From: Prevotellaceae bacterium
GTDB lineage: Bacteria; Bacteroidota; Bacteroidia; Bacteroidales; UBA932
Length of the DNA stretch: 6,811 nt
Direction of reading: 5' to 3'
NCBI GenBank assembly: GCA_031284065.1
Contig: JAITAP010000211.1
Location: 1-6,811, forward strand
Position numbers and translations under genes: made by a program. This document shows, in pieces, positions 1 to 5,556 of the stretch. The notes under the pieces were generated by a model, which saw only the letters and a list, made by a program, of their open reading frames with translations, made no database searches and was not told the DNA's origin. How positions within the stretch are numbered: position 1 is the first letter of the stretch; every line of letters begins with the position of its first letter.

Positions 1-147
1 ATTATCGGCGTGGGCGGCATTATGACCCCGCAGGACGCTCTGAACATGCTGCACGCCGGAGCTGCGCTCGTTCAGGTTTACAGCGGCTTCATATATCAAG
101 GCCCTACATTTGCAAAAAAAATTTGCAGGGCAATTGAAAGTTCCTGA
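1..147 (+). CDS. pyrD: Dihydroorotate dehydrogenase (quinone type), C-terminal 48 residues
   Basis: Only the 3' end is in the window; the gene enters from the left edge and stops at a TGA at 145-147. The visible residues include IIGVGGIMTPQDALNMLHAG, then VQVYSGFIYQGP. This matches the FMN-phosphate-binding end of the beta/alpha barrel of class 2 dihydroorotate dehydrogenases, where GVGGI and the Y-(T/S)-G-x-I-Y-x-G-P motif close the flavin site. The family enzyme oxidises dihydroorotate to orotate in pyrimidine synthesis and passes electrons to quinone at the membrane. The class 2 assignment rests on this short tail, because the N-terminal membrane helix that would confirm it lies outside the window. 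The tail after the motif (about 16 residues) has normal length, so the C-terminus looks intact. Confidence 0.9.
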   Translation: MIGVGGIMTPQDALNMLHAGAALVQVYSGFIYQGPTFAKKICRAIESS

Positions 148-230
148 TACAAGATTTTTTTGCGTAGATTGCTACCGTCCACAAGCTACACGAATTTTTT
201 TGCTGTAATTGACTTTGTTGCAACGACAAC

Positions 231-253
231 AAGTCCCGCAGGGACGACACTTG
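231..253 (+). repeat. 23-bp GTCCC/GGGAC repeat, copy 1
   Basis: This 23-bp segment is identical to 300-322, and its first 22 bases occur inverted at 335-356. Each copy holds the small self-complementary core GTCCC-GCA-GGGAC. The core also recurs in altered form at about 5472-5485. Repeats of this look occur between genes in Bacteroidota genomes as I remember them; I cannot confirm the family here. Confidence 0.75.
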
Positions 254-257
254 ATTA

Positions 258-279
258 ACCGTAGGCTTTAGCCTACGGT
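258..279. repeat. Small perfect hairpin (9-bp arms, 4-nt loop)
   Basis: ACCGTAGGC at 258-266 pairs exactly with GCCTACGGT at 271-279 around a TTTA loop. It sits between the two direct copies of the 23-bp repeat. There is no T-tract after it on either strand, so a simple intrinsic terminator is not indicated. It may be part of the same composite intergenic repeat. Confidence 0.6.
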
Positions 280-299
280 AACGATAGCGCTCTCCTCTT

Positions 300-359
300 A
301 AGTCCCGCAGGGACGACACTTGCTGCCGCCTCCAAAGTGTCGTCCCTGCGGGACTTTTT
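300..359 (+). terminator. Perfect 22-bp-arm hairpin followed by T5, probable pyrD-side terminator
   Basis: Bases 300-321 are exactly complementary to 335-356, with a 13-nt loop at 322-334. The second arm runs directly into a T-run at 355-359. Read on the + strand this has the form of an intrinsic terminator about 150 bp after the pyrD stop. On the - strand no T-tract follows the stem, so it would not obviously stop the sigma factor transcript. The arms are copies of the 23-bp repeat in opposite orientation, so the hairpin probably arose by repeat insertion. Terminator function is inferred from shape alone. Confidence 0.55.
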
Positions 360-375
360 GTCGGTCAGTAGTGAT
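332..375 (+). repeat. Dispersed ~45-bp repeat, copy A
   Basis: This 44-bp segment aligns with the reverse complement of 5448-5492: by hand, 39 of 45 positions match, with five substitutions and one single-base gap. Shared blocks are CCAAAG, GTCGTCCCTGCGGG, CTTTTT and CGGTCAGTAG followed by GAT. Similarity stops at both ends. The left half is also the second arm of the large hairpin. Confidence 0.75.
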
Positions 376-538
376 AAATACCCCTATTACCCGGTAAAAT
401 ATGGAACGTCCTGCCAAAGCTTGTAGAATATGCAGCTCTTTCGGGGCTACAAACTCTCCAAGTCGCTTGAGAACTTTGTGGCGTTCGGTTTATACGTTAA
501 GTCAGCCTGTTTTCGCCATCACCGTATATTCTTAGCAC

Positions 539-1120
539 TCAACTTTCGGCTGTCTGCGCTTTTACAATCATTTTCACCAGCATCTCTTTTGCCCGGAACA
601 GGTGCGTTTTCACCGTTCCGATGGGAATATTCAGCTCTGCCGCAATTTCCTCGTATGCGTATTCCTTAAGGTAGCGCAGCTCAATGATACGTCGGTATTG
701 CGGTTTGAGCTTGTCCAGCAGCAGCGACGCCTCTACCATGTTTTGCTCGGCAATCATATTCTCCTCCGGGTTGAGCTGGGCGTTTTGCGTGTTAAAATCC
801 TCGTCCTCCACCAGCTTGTCTATGGGAATGGTGCTGCCTGTTCGGCGCTTACGCATAAAATCAATGCAGCAGTTATTGGCAATGCTGTATATCCACGTGC
901 TGAAAGCATATTTGTCGGAGTAGCTGTTTATATTCTCAAAAGCTTTGGCAAATGTTTGCTGGGCAATATCTTCGGCGTCGGCAACATTTCCGAGCCGCTG
1001 CTTAAGCCGGAGCAAAATGCCTTCATAATACCTGCCTATAAGCATGTTGAAAGCCTTTGCATCTCCCTTGCGCGCTTGTTCGATGTGCTGTAAACCAACG
1101 TTGTCGGTTTCTTTCTGCAT
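539..1120 (-). CDS. ECF-type RNA polymerase sigma factor (sigma-70 family)
   Basis: The product (193 residues from ATG at 1120) directs RNA polymerase to a specific promoter set. Region 2 spans about residues 21-92, with DAEDIAQQTFAKAFENI and FSTWIYSIANNCCIDFMRKR, the core-binding and -10-recognition helices. Region 4 spans about 129-184 and ends in the helix-turn-helix YEEIAAELNIPIGTVKTHLF. No sigma region 1 or 3 is present and the length is normal for ECF factors. The start overlaps the glycosyltransferase stop: the - strand reads GTGATG, where TGA ends the upstream gene and ATG (or GTG at 1123) starts this one, so translation is probably coupled. No anti-sigma factor or susC/susD-like gene is beside it. 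The regulon and trigger cannot be read from the sequence. Confidence 0.93.
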   Translation of the reverse strand: MQKETDNVGLQHIEQARKGDAKAFNMLIGRYYEGILLRLKQRLGNVADAEDIAQQTFAKAFENINSYSDKYAFSTWIYSIANNCCIDFMRKRRTGSTIPIDKLVEDEDFNTQNAQLNPEENMIAEQNMVEASLLLDKLKPQYRRIIELRYLKEYAYEEIAAELNIPIGTVKTHLFRAKEMLVKMIVKAQTAES

Positions 1121-2295
1121 CACTTGATTTTTTTAATTTTGTGCAGATTTGGTTGCGCCATGCTTGCAACAAACGCGAGTAGTGGCGAAAAGATGTCGTA
1201 TATCAGTAGCCATACCGCTATGCCGTGCTCCTGCAATTTTTTGGTTGCCTTGCTAAAGACAACCACTTTTGCAGTAAAGCGAATGAGCAGCAGCGGGGCT
1301 GCCGCAGCGAGCGGCAAGTACGACTGCCGTAAAACGGCAATGCCGATGAACGCCGCAACGCAAAGGAAAAGCAGCACGCGCGAAGTCATTTCCGTATGAA
1401 CATGCTTTCTGCCGCGTTTTCCCATATTCAGCAGCGAGGCGTATATGCACTTTTGCTGAAACCATTGCCCGAAGGTAAGCTTTTGCGATGATGAAAGGAT
1501 AGCGTCGTGCGCAAGCGTAACCTGCGTATTTTGCCGGTTTGCGTTACGGCACAAAAAGATGGTTTCTTCGCTTTGCGGATACGCATTGTAGCTGGCAAAT
1601 CCCTTGTTGCGGAAAAAAAGCGCCTGACTTATTCCCATGTTCTTGATGGAGCTCCGGTAGGGTTTTCCCTTAATGGCTGCGCGGAGCGAAAAAAGCGCCG
1701 AAAACACGCTGTCGGAGCGTATAATTTTCTCGGCTATGCCCCCGCGAAAATCAGCGCTGCAATAGCTTACCACAACTTCGCCCGAAGGACCAAACGCCTG
1801 CCAGATGGCAGCGAGCCACTTGTCGCTGCGCGGAGCGCAGTCCGGCTCTGTAAAAACGATGAAGTCGTAGCGCGCCGCTTTGATGCCAACGGTAATTGCC
1901 AATTTTTTGTCGTGCCCAAACTTTCTGTCCTGCTCAATGGTTGTAATTTGCAGGTTGCTATGGTGCTGCTTGAGGTCGTAAAGCACCATTTCGCTTTCGT
2001 CGGTCGAGCCGTCATTTACCACCACCACCTCAAAGGTCGAGTAGTCCTGCTTCAGAAACAGCGGCAGGTTTTTTTTCAGGTTGTGCTGCTCATTTTTGGC
2101 GCAAATCACAATTGATACAGGCAGCTGCCCGTCGTTGCGCTTGCCGGACTTGGAGCGGAAGCGAAGCACACGGCCAAAATGCACAAGGTAGTAGTATAGC
2201 TGAATGAGCCAGCATAGCGCAAAAATGCCGTATAACGTGTAGATATAAAAAGGGATAGCATCCCACCGGATGCTGTTAAAAAATTCAAATTTCAT
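1120..2295 (-). CDS. Membrane-anchored family 2 glycosyltransferase
   Basis: With ATG at 2295 the product has 391 residues. An N-terminal membrane helix (about 13-39) precedes a GT-A domain with VSIVICAKNE (60-69) and VVVVNDGST (91-99), the nucleotide-sugar-binding start of GT2 enzymes. The usual DxD metal site appears as TEPDC around 149-153. PQSEETIFL (240-248) sits where the catalytic-base region is expected. Three hydrophobic helices follow (about 305-323, 327-347, 360-377), so the catalytic domain should face the cytoplasm from the inner membrane. Such enzymes usually build surface polysaccharide or glycolipid; donor and acceptor are unknown. The frame stays open to ATG 2379, adding 28 Lys/Leu-rich residues. 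I prefer 2295 because the hydrophobic N-terminus then begins as in related enzymes, but 2379 is possible. The gene overlaps the sigma factor start. Confidence 0.87.
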   Translation of the reverse strand: MKFEFFNSIRWDAIPFYIYTLYGIFALCWLIQLYYYLVHFGRVLRFRSKSGKRNDGQLPVSIVICAKNEQHNLKKNLPLFLKQDYSTFEVVVVNDGSTDESEMVLYDLKQHHSNLQITTIEQDRKFGHDKKLAITVGIKAARYDFIVFTEPDCAPRSDKWLAAIWQAFGPSGEVVVSYCSADFRGGIAEKIIRSDSVFSALFSLRAAIKGKPYRSSIKNMGISQALFFRNKGFASYNAYPQSEETIFLCRNANRQNTQVTLAHDAILSSSQKLTFGQWFQQKCIYASLLNMGKRGRKHVHTEMTSRVLLFLCVAAFIGIAVLRQSYLPLAAAAPLLLIRFTAKVVVFSKATKKLQEHGIAVWLLIYDIFSPLLAFVASMAQPNLHKIKKIK

Positions 2296-2368
2296 TTTAC
2301 AAAGTAAAAATTTAAGCGTATCTACTGCTTTGAGCTTTGAAAGCGTTAACTTTGCTTTACGAAGTAAA
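2295..2368. promoter_or_regulatory. Twin TTTAC-N3-GTAAA dyads at the glycosyltransferase start
   Basis: Two inverted repeats, TTTTACAAAGTAAAA at 2295-2309 and TTTACGAAGTAAA at 2356-2368, have centres about 60 bp apart. The first touches the preferred ATG of the glycosyltransferase. The matched dyads and their spacing suggest binding sites for a dimeric regulator, but they could also be a partial local duplication, because the surrounding bases are partly similar. If translation starts at 2379 both would be inside the coding region. No regulator can be named. Confidence 0.3.
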
Positions 2369-2526
2369 CAAAATGTCATTAAGCGATTACGCCGGAATTA
2401 AAAAAAAATCGCGATGCAATGTTACTAAATATTTTGGAAATACTACCTGTTTTTGCTCTACTATTTATAAACAAGTTTGAATTTGGAGTTGAAAAGTCCG
2501 CAAAAGTTTATGTCAAAACTTTGTTG

Positions 2527-2534
2527 TATATTTG
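2527..2534 (+). promoter_or_regulatory. Bacteroidota-type -7 box (TATATTTG) ahead of tgt
   Basis: TATATTTG is an exact match to the TAnnTTTG -7 element used by the primary sigma factor of Bacteroidota. No good TTTG -33 element lies 19-21 bp upstream. Transcription would begin near 2538-2541, leaving only about 6-9 nt before ATG 2547. That bears on the choice of tgt start. The position in the divergent gap between the glycosyltransferase and tgt fits a promoter for the tgt operon. Confidence 0.5.
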
Positions 2535-2546
2535 CAACAAAAAAAC

Positions 2547-3710
2547 ATGCCGCGGCTAAAGCGGCGCGTTAAGTTGGCTTTGAAATTTGACCTTCTCCAT
2601 ACCGATTCCGAAACTTCAGCGCGTTGCGGGCGTCTGCACACGGCGCACGGCAGCGTGCTTACGCCTATTTTCATGCCGGTGGGCACTGCCGCCACCGTCA
2701 AAGGCGTTTTTCACCGCGATTTGGAGCAGGAGGTTGGCGCTGAAATTATTTTGGGCAATACCTACCACCTCTACCTGCGGCCGGGCGTGGAAACGCTGGA
2801 GGAAGCCGGCGGGTTGCACAAATTTTCGTCGTGGAGCAAGCCCATCCTCACCGATAGCGGCGGCTATCAGGTGTTTTCGCTGGCTGCCAACCGCAAGCTT
2901 TCTGAGGAGGGGTGCGTGTTTCAGTCGCACATCGACGGCTCGCGGCATTTTTTTACGCCGGAAAGCGTGGTGGATACTCAGCGAAGCATTGGCGCAGACG
3001 TTACCATGGCGCTCGACGAATGTCCGCCCGGCACGGCAGAGTATGCCTACGCAAAGAAATCGCTGCTGCTCACGCAGCGTTGGCTGGAGCGCGGCGCGAG
3101 GCGCTTTGACGCGACCGCGCCAAAGTACGGGTTTGAGCAAGCGTTTTTCCCCATCGTGCAGGGGTGCGTTTACCCCGACCTGCGAAGGGCTGCCGCAGAG
3201 CACGCCGCCGGCCTGAACAGGGACGGATACGCAATAGGCGGGCTGGCGGTTGGCGAGCCGACAGAGCAAATGTACGAAATGGTTGAGCTGGTCAACGAAA
3301 TCTTGCCAAAAGACAAGCCGCGCTACCTTATGGGAGTGGGCACGCCCGAAAACCTGCTGGAGGCTATTGCGCGGGGCGTAGATATGTTCGACTGCGTAAT
3401 GCCTACCCGCAACGGGCGCAACGGCATGTTGTTCACCTCGCAGGGCATTATCAACATACGCAACCAAAAGTGGGGGCGCGATTTTTCTCCCGTAGATGCG
3501 GCGGCGCACACCTTTGTAGATACAGCGTACAGCAAAGCTTACCTGCGCCACCTGTTTGCGGCAAACGAAATGCTCGGCGCGCAAATCGCCAGCCTGCACA
3601 ACCTCGGATTTTACCTGTGGCTGGTGCGCGAGGCGCGGGCGCACATTGCCGCCGGAACGTTTGCCGCATGGAAGCGAGATATGGCTAAAAAAGTATCAAC
3701 TCGAATTTAA
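2547..3710 (+). CDS. tgt: tRNA-guanine transglycosylase (queuine tRNA-ribosyltransferase)
   Basis: The enzyme exchanges guanine-34 in GUN-anticodon tRNAs (Asp, Asn, His, Tyr) for the queuosine precursor preQ1. From ATG 2547 it has 387 residues. Active-site motifs of the TIM barrel are present: LTDSGGYQVFSL (Asp103), MALDECPPG (Asp157, Cys159), PIVQG (Gln205), GGLAVGE, and RGVDMFDCVMPTRNGRNG with nucleophile Asp282. The structural zinc site is altered: the three cysteines of the usual C-x-C-x-x-C are Ala320, Thr322 and Asp325, while the histidine ligand (His351, SLHNL) remains. The family N-terminus normally begins close to KFDLLHTD, so TTG 2580, TTG 2574 or TTG 2532 are other possible starts; ATG 2547 is the only ATG. 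The permease gene follows 13 bp after the stop, implying an operon. Confidence 0.96.
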   Translation: MPRLKRRVKLALKFDLLHTDSETSARCGRLHTAHGSVLTPIFMPVGTAATVKGVFHRDLEQEVGAEIILGNTYHLYLRPGVETLEEAGGLHKFSSWSKPILTDSGGYQVFSLAANRKLSEEGCVFQSHIDGSRHFFTPESVVDTQRSIGADVTMALDECPPGTAEYAYAKKSLLLTQRWLERGARRFDATAPKYGFEQAFFPIVQGCVYPDLRRAAAEHAAGLNRDGYAIGGLAVGEPTEQMYEMVELVNEILPKDKPRYLMGVGTPENLLEAIARGVDMFDCVMPTRNGRNGMLFTSQGIINIRNQKWGRDFSPVDAAAHTFVDTAYSKAYLRHLFAANEMLGAQIASLHNLGFYLWLVREARAHIAAGTFAAWKRDMAKKVSTRI

Positions 3711-3723
3711 ACGAAAGAAGCTG

Positions 3724-4803
3724 ATGAAAATACTTGACTGGTATATTATTAAAAAATTCCTGAGCACATACGTTTTTGCCATACTCGGCATGACGTTTAT
3801 TATTATTATTTTTGATACCGGTCAAAAAATTGACAACTTTGTTACAAAGCAGGCGCCTCTTTCGGCCATCATGCTCGACTACTACGCCAACTACATACCA
3901 TACTTTGTCAACATATTCAGCGCGTTGTTTACCTTTATTGCCGTCATATTTTTTACGTCAAAAATGGCAAACCATACGGAGATTGTGGCAATGCTCTCTA
4001 CCGGCGTCAGCATGGGGCGCATTATGCGGCCGTATATAGTAGTGGCAATATTTATCGCGTTGGCAAACTGCTACTTGGCAAACTTTATAATTCCTCCGGC
4101 TTCCATTCGCAGGTACAACTTTGAGGAAAAATACCTTAAAAATCCGTACCAAAATAAAGATAGACATATCCACCGGCAAGCGCAGCCCGGCCATTTTGCC
4201 TACCTCGAAAGCTTCAACGTCCGCAGCCAAACTGCGTATAACTTTTCGCTGGAGTGCGTAAGCGACAAGGGCTTGGTGTCGAAGCTTACCTCAAACGAAG
4301 CAGTGTGGGACACGGCAAAAAACGTATGGCATGTGTCGCGCTACGTAATACGCACCATTGGCGACGGCGGCGAGGTAATACGCACCGGAGCTGCGCTGGA
4401 TACGCTGATTAACCTTACAGGAAAGGATTTGTCTGTTCGCGTGGGCAAGCTGGTGGAAACGATGGGGTACCGCGAGGTAAACGAGTATATCGACATGCTG
4501 GAGCTGCAAGGCGCGGCCAACGTTGACGAGGTGCTCATTGAAAAGCACAAGCGCTTTGCCTACCCCATGGCGAGCATCATCCTCACCGTTATCGGCGTTG
4601 CGCTGTCGTCGCGCAAAATGAGGGAAGGCATGGGGCTGCACATTGGCTTGGGGGTGGGTTTGAGCTTTGCATACATCCTTTTTCAGCGGTTTAGCGAAAT
4701 GTTTGTGCAGGGAGGCTGGCTCACGCCCGCCATTGCCCTGTGGATTCCCAACATTCTATTTGCCGTTATTGCCGTATGGCTATACAAAATAGCGCCGCAG
4801 TAA
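3724..4803 (+). CDS. LptF/LptG (YjgP/YjgQ) family permease
   Basis: The product has 359 residues and the classic layout of this family: three N-terminal membrane helices (about 12-30, 57-77, 101-123), a periplasmic domain of about 150 residues, and three C-terminal helices (about 280-296, 304-322, 334-354). Recognisable segments are MKILDWYIIKKFLSTYVFA at the start, TSKMANHTEIVAMLSTGVS after helix 2 (the coupling region facing the ATPase), and FAYPMASIILTVIGVALSSR at helix 4. In the Lpt system two such subunits pair with the LptB ATPase to extract lipopolysaccharide from the inner membrane and push it to the LptC/LptA bridge. I cannot tell LptF from LptG here. The open frame reaches back to 3556 inside tgt, but ATG 3724, 13 bp after the tgt stop, fits the family N-terminus. 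Confidence 0.92.
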   Translation: MKILDWYIIKKFLSTYVFAILGMTFIIIIFDTGQKIDNFVTKQAPLSAIMLDYYANYIPYFVNIFSALFTFIAVIFFTSKMANHTEIVAMLSTGVSMGRIMRPYIVVAIFIALANCYLANFIIPPASIRRYNFEEKYLKNPYQNKDRHIHRQAQPGHFAYLESFNVRSQTAYNFSLECVSDKGLVSKLTSNEAVWDTAKNVWHVSRYVIRTIGDGGEVIRTGAALDTLINLTGKDLSVRVGKLVETMGYREVNEYIDMLELQGAANVDEVLIEKHKRFAYPMASIILTVIGVALSSRKMREGMGLHIGLGVGLSFAYILFQRFSEMFVQGGWLTPAIALWIPNILFAVIAVWLYKIAPQ

Positions 4804-4983
4804 CCAATTAGAAATTAAGAAATTAAAAATTGCGACATGGAAATACCATCTTTTTTATGCCTAAATTCGTAATTATTAATCAATTATCATCACATATTGT
4901 ATATTAGCACACAGATGGAAAAATGGGCTATGGAAATTTATTTTTACCGGATAGCAGCATCCCTAAATTCCTAACTACACACA
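4804..4983. other. 180-bp A+T-rich spacer between permease and smpB
   Basis: No gene is visible here. The first part holds AATTAGAAATTAAGAAATTA-like simple sequence. A weak stem at 4837-4849 (ATGG/CCAT around AAATA) followed by C and T6 at 4851-4856 could end the tgt-permease transcript, but four base pairs is poor. No tmRNA gene lies here despite the neighbouring smpB. Confidence 0.45.
4900..4907 (+). promoter_or_regulatory. Possible -7 box (TATATTAG) ahead of smpB
   Basis: TATATTAG differs from TAnnTTTG at one position, and its surroundings (TTGTATATTAGC) resemble the tgt box (TTGTATATTTGC). No -33 element is evident. A start near 4912 would give a leader of about 70 nt before smpB. Confidence 0.3.
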
Positions 4984-5436
4984 ATGCACCGTACATCAAA
5001 CATAGAGATAAAGAACAAGCGTGCTTCCTTTGATTACGAGCTGGTAGAAACGTTCACGGCGGGCATGGTACTCACCGGAACGGAGATAAAAGCTATTCGC
5101 GAGGGCAAGGCCGCCCTCGCCGATGCGTACTGCATTTTTATCAACGGCGAGCTATGGACAAAAAATATGAGCATATCGGAGTACCGTTTTGGCGCTCACA
5201 GCAACCATAACGCCAAGCGCGACCGTAAGCTGCTGCTGCAAAAGCGGGAGCTGCAAAAGCTCATGCGCAAAACTAAGGAAAAAGGGTTGACGATTGTTGC
5301 GCTCCGCATCTTTATCAACGAAAAGGGTATAGCCAAGCTGGATATTGCGCTGGCAAGAGGCAAGAAAGCTTACGACAAGCGCGAAAGCATCAAGGAAAAA
5401 GACCGGCGCAGGGAAGAGCTGAGAGCTCGGAATTAA
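4984..5436 (+). CDS. smpB: SsrA-binding protein SmpB
   Basis: SmpB binds tmRNA and brings it to ribosomes stalled on broken mRNA, where trans-translation tags the nascent peptide and frees the ribosome. The 150-residue product has standard length and all family landmarks: IKNKRASFDYELVETFTAG near the N-terminus, VLTGTEIKAIREGKAALADAYC for the OB-fold strands that touch tmRNA, HNAKRDRKLLLQKREL in the middle, and a basic C-terminal tail, KKAYDKRESIKEKDRRREE, that enters the mRNA channel. ATG 4984 gives the expected N-terminus. The gene appears to be a single transcription unit, with 180 bp before it and 120 bp after it. No tmRNA gene (ssrA) is in the window. Nothing in the protein looks unusual. 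Confidence 0.97.
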   Translation: MHRTSNIEIKNKRASFDYELVETFTAGMVLTGTEIKAIREGKAALADAYCIFINGELWTKNMSISEYRFGAHSNHNAKRDRKLLLQKRELQKLMRKTKEKGLTIVALRIFINEKGIAKLDIALARGKKAYDKRESIKEKDRRREELRARN

Positions 5437-5447
5437 GACTGTTCGGA

Positions 5448-5492
5448 ATCGCTACTGACCGGTAAAAAGCCCCCGCAGGGACGACGCTTTGG
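5448..5492 (-). repeat. Dispersed ~45-bp repeat, copy B (inverted relative to copy A)
   Basis: The reverse complement of this segment matches 332-375 at 39 of 45 positions (five substitutions, one gap). It starts 12 bp after the smpB stop. The change from GGGAC to GGGGGC breaks the small GTCCC/GGGAC core, and there is no second arm nearby, so unlike copy A it cannot form the large hairpin. It is followed by GTTGAGAGTTGAAAAGTTGA simple sequence. Confidence 0.75.
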
Positions 5493-5501
5493 GAGTTGAG
5501 A

Positions 5502-5534
5502 GTTGAAAAGTTGAAAATTAAGAATATACCTTTA
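5502..5534 (+). promoter_or_regulatory. Possible promoter of the kinase gene
   Basis: GTTG at 5502-5505 and TACCTTTA at 5527-5534 are separated by 21 bp, each one base from the Bacteroidota TTTG / TAnnTTTG pair. Transcription would begin near 5540. That would exclude the TTG codon at 5536 as a start and leave a short leader before GTG 5557. The match is imperfect and the region is low in complexity, so this is tentative. Confidence 0.3.
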
Positions 5535-5556
5535 CTTGTTAAAAGCAAATGCAGGG

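Larger units (their letters stand above)
148..538. other. 391-bp intergenic region without a gene
   Basis: This stretch separates pyrD from the converging sigma factor gene. I see no credible coding region; the open frames here are short and run into, or lie opposite, neighbouring genes. It holds two related T-tract segments (about 152-171 and 191-211, sharing a T7 run then GC and ending ATTG), a small hairpin at 258-279, a perfect large hairpin at 300-356, and a dispersed repeat at 332-375. A weak stem lies at 434-448 (AGCTC/GGGCT with one G-U pair). The rest, 376-538, shows no structure I can name. Both flanking genes end here, so termination is the most likely function. Confidence 0.6.

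Noticed and set aside
231..356. CRISPR-like spaced repeats
   Set aside because: There are only two direct copies and one inverted copy with unequal spacing (46 and 12-13 bp), and no cas gene is nearby. Inverted copies do not fit a CRISPR array.
602..1093. 163-codon + strand open frame opposite the sigma factor
   Set aside because: The sigma factor frame carries full region 2 and region 4 motifs, so this is a shadow.
1507..2115. 202-codon + strand open frame opposite the glycosyltransferase
   Set aside because: The opposite strand codes for a convincing GT2 protein; this frame has no motif or plausible start context.
2616..3644. Long open frame (342 codons) on the - strand opposite tgt
   Set aside because: It lies wholly within tgt, whose protein has clear family motifs. 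The antisense translation shows no recognisable domain and is a by-product of G+C-rich codons.
3556..3723. Longer permease start inside tgt
   Set aside because: The extra 56 residues are tgt sequence read in another frame and do not resemble a membrane-protein N-terminus; ATG 3724 gives the family start.
4804..4983. tmRNA gene next to smpB
   Set aside because: No tRNA-like ends or tag-coding frame are visible in this A+T-rich spacer.
376..5447. Composite transposon bounded by the inverted ~45-bp repeats
   Set aside because: The enclosed genes are core functions (tgt, Lpt permease, smpB), no transposase is present, and no target duplication is visible.
5437..5556. HipB-like antitoxin gene ahead of the kinase
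   Set aside because: The gap is only 120 bp, mostly repeat and simple sequence, with no open frame of useful length.
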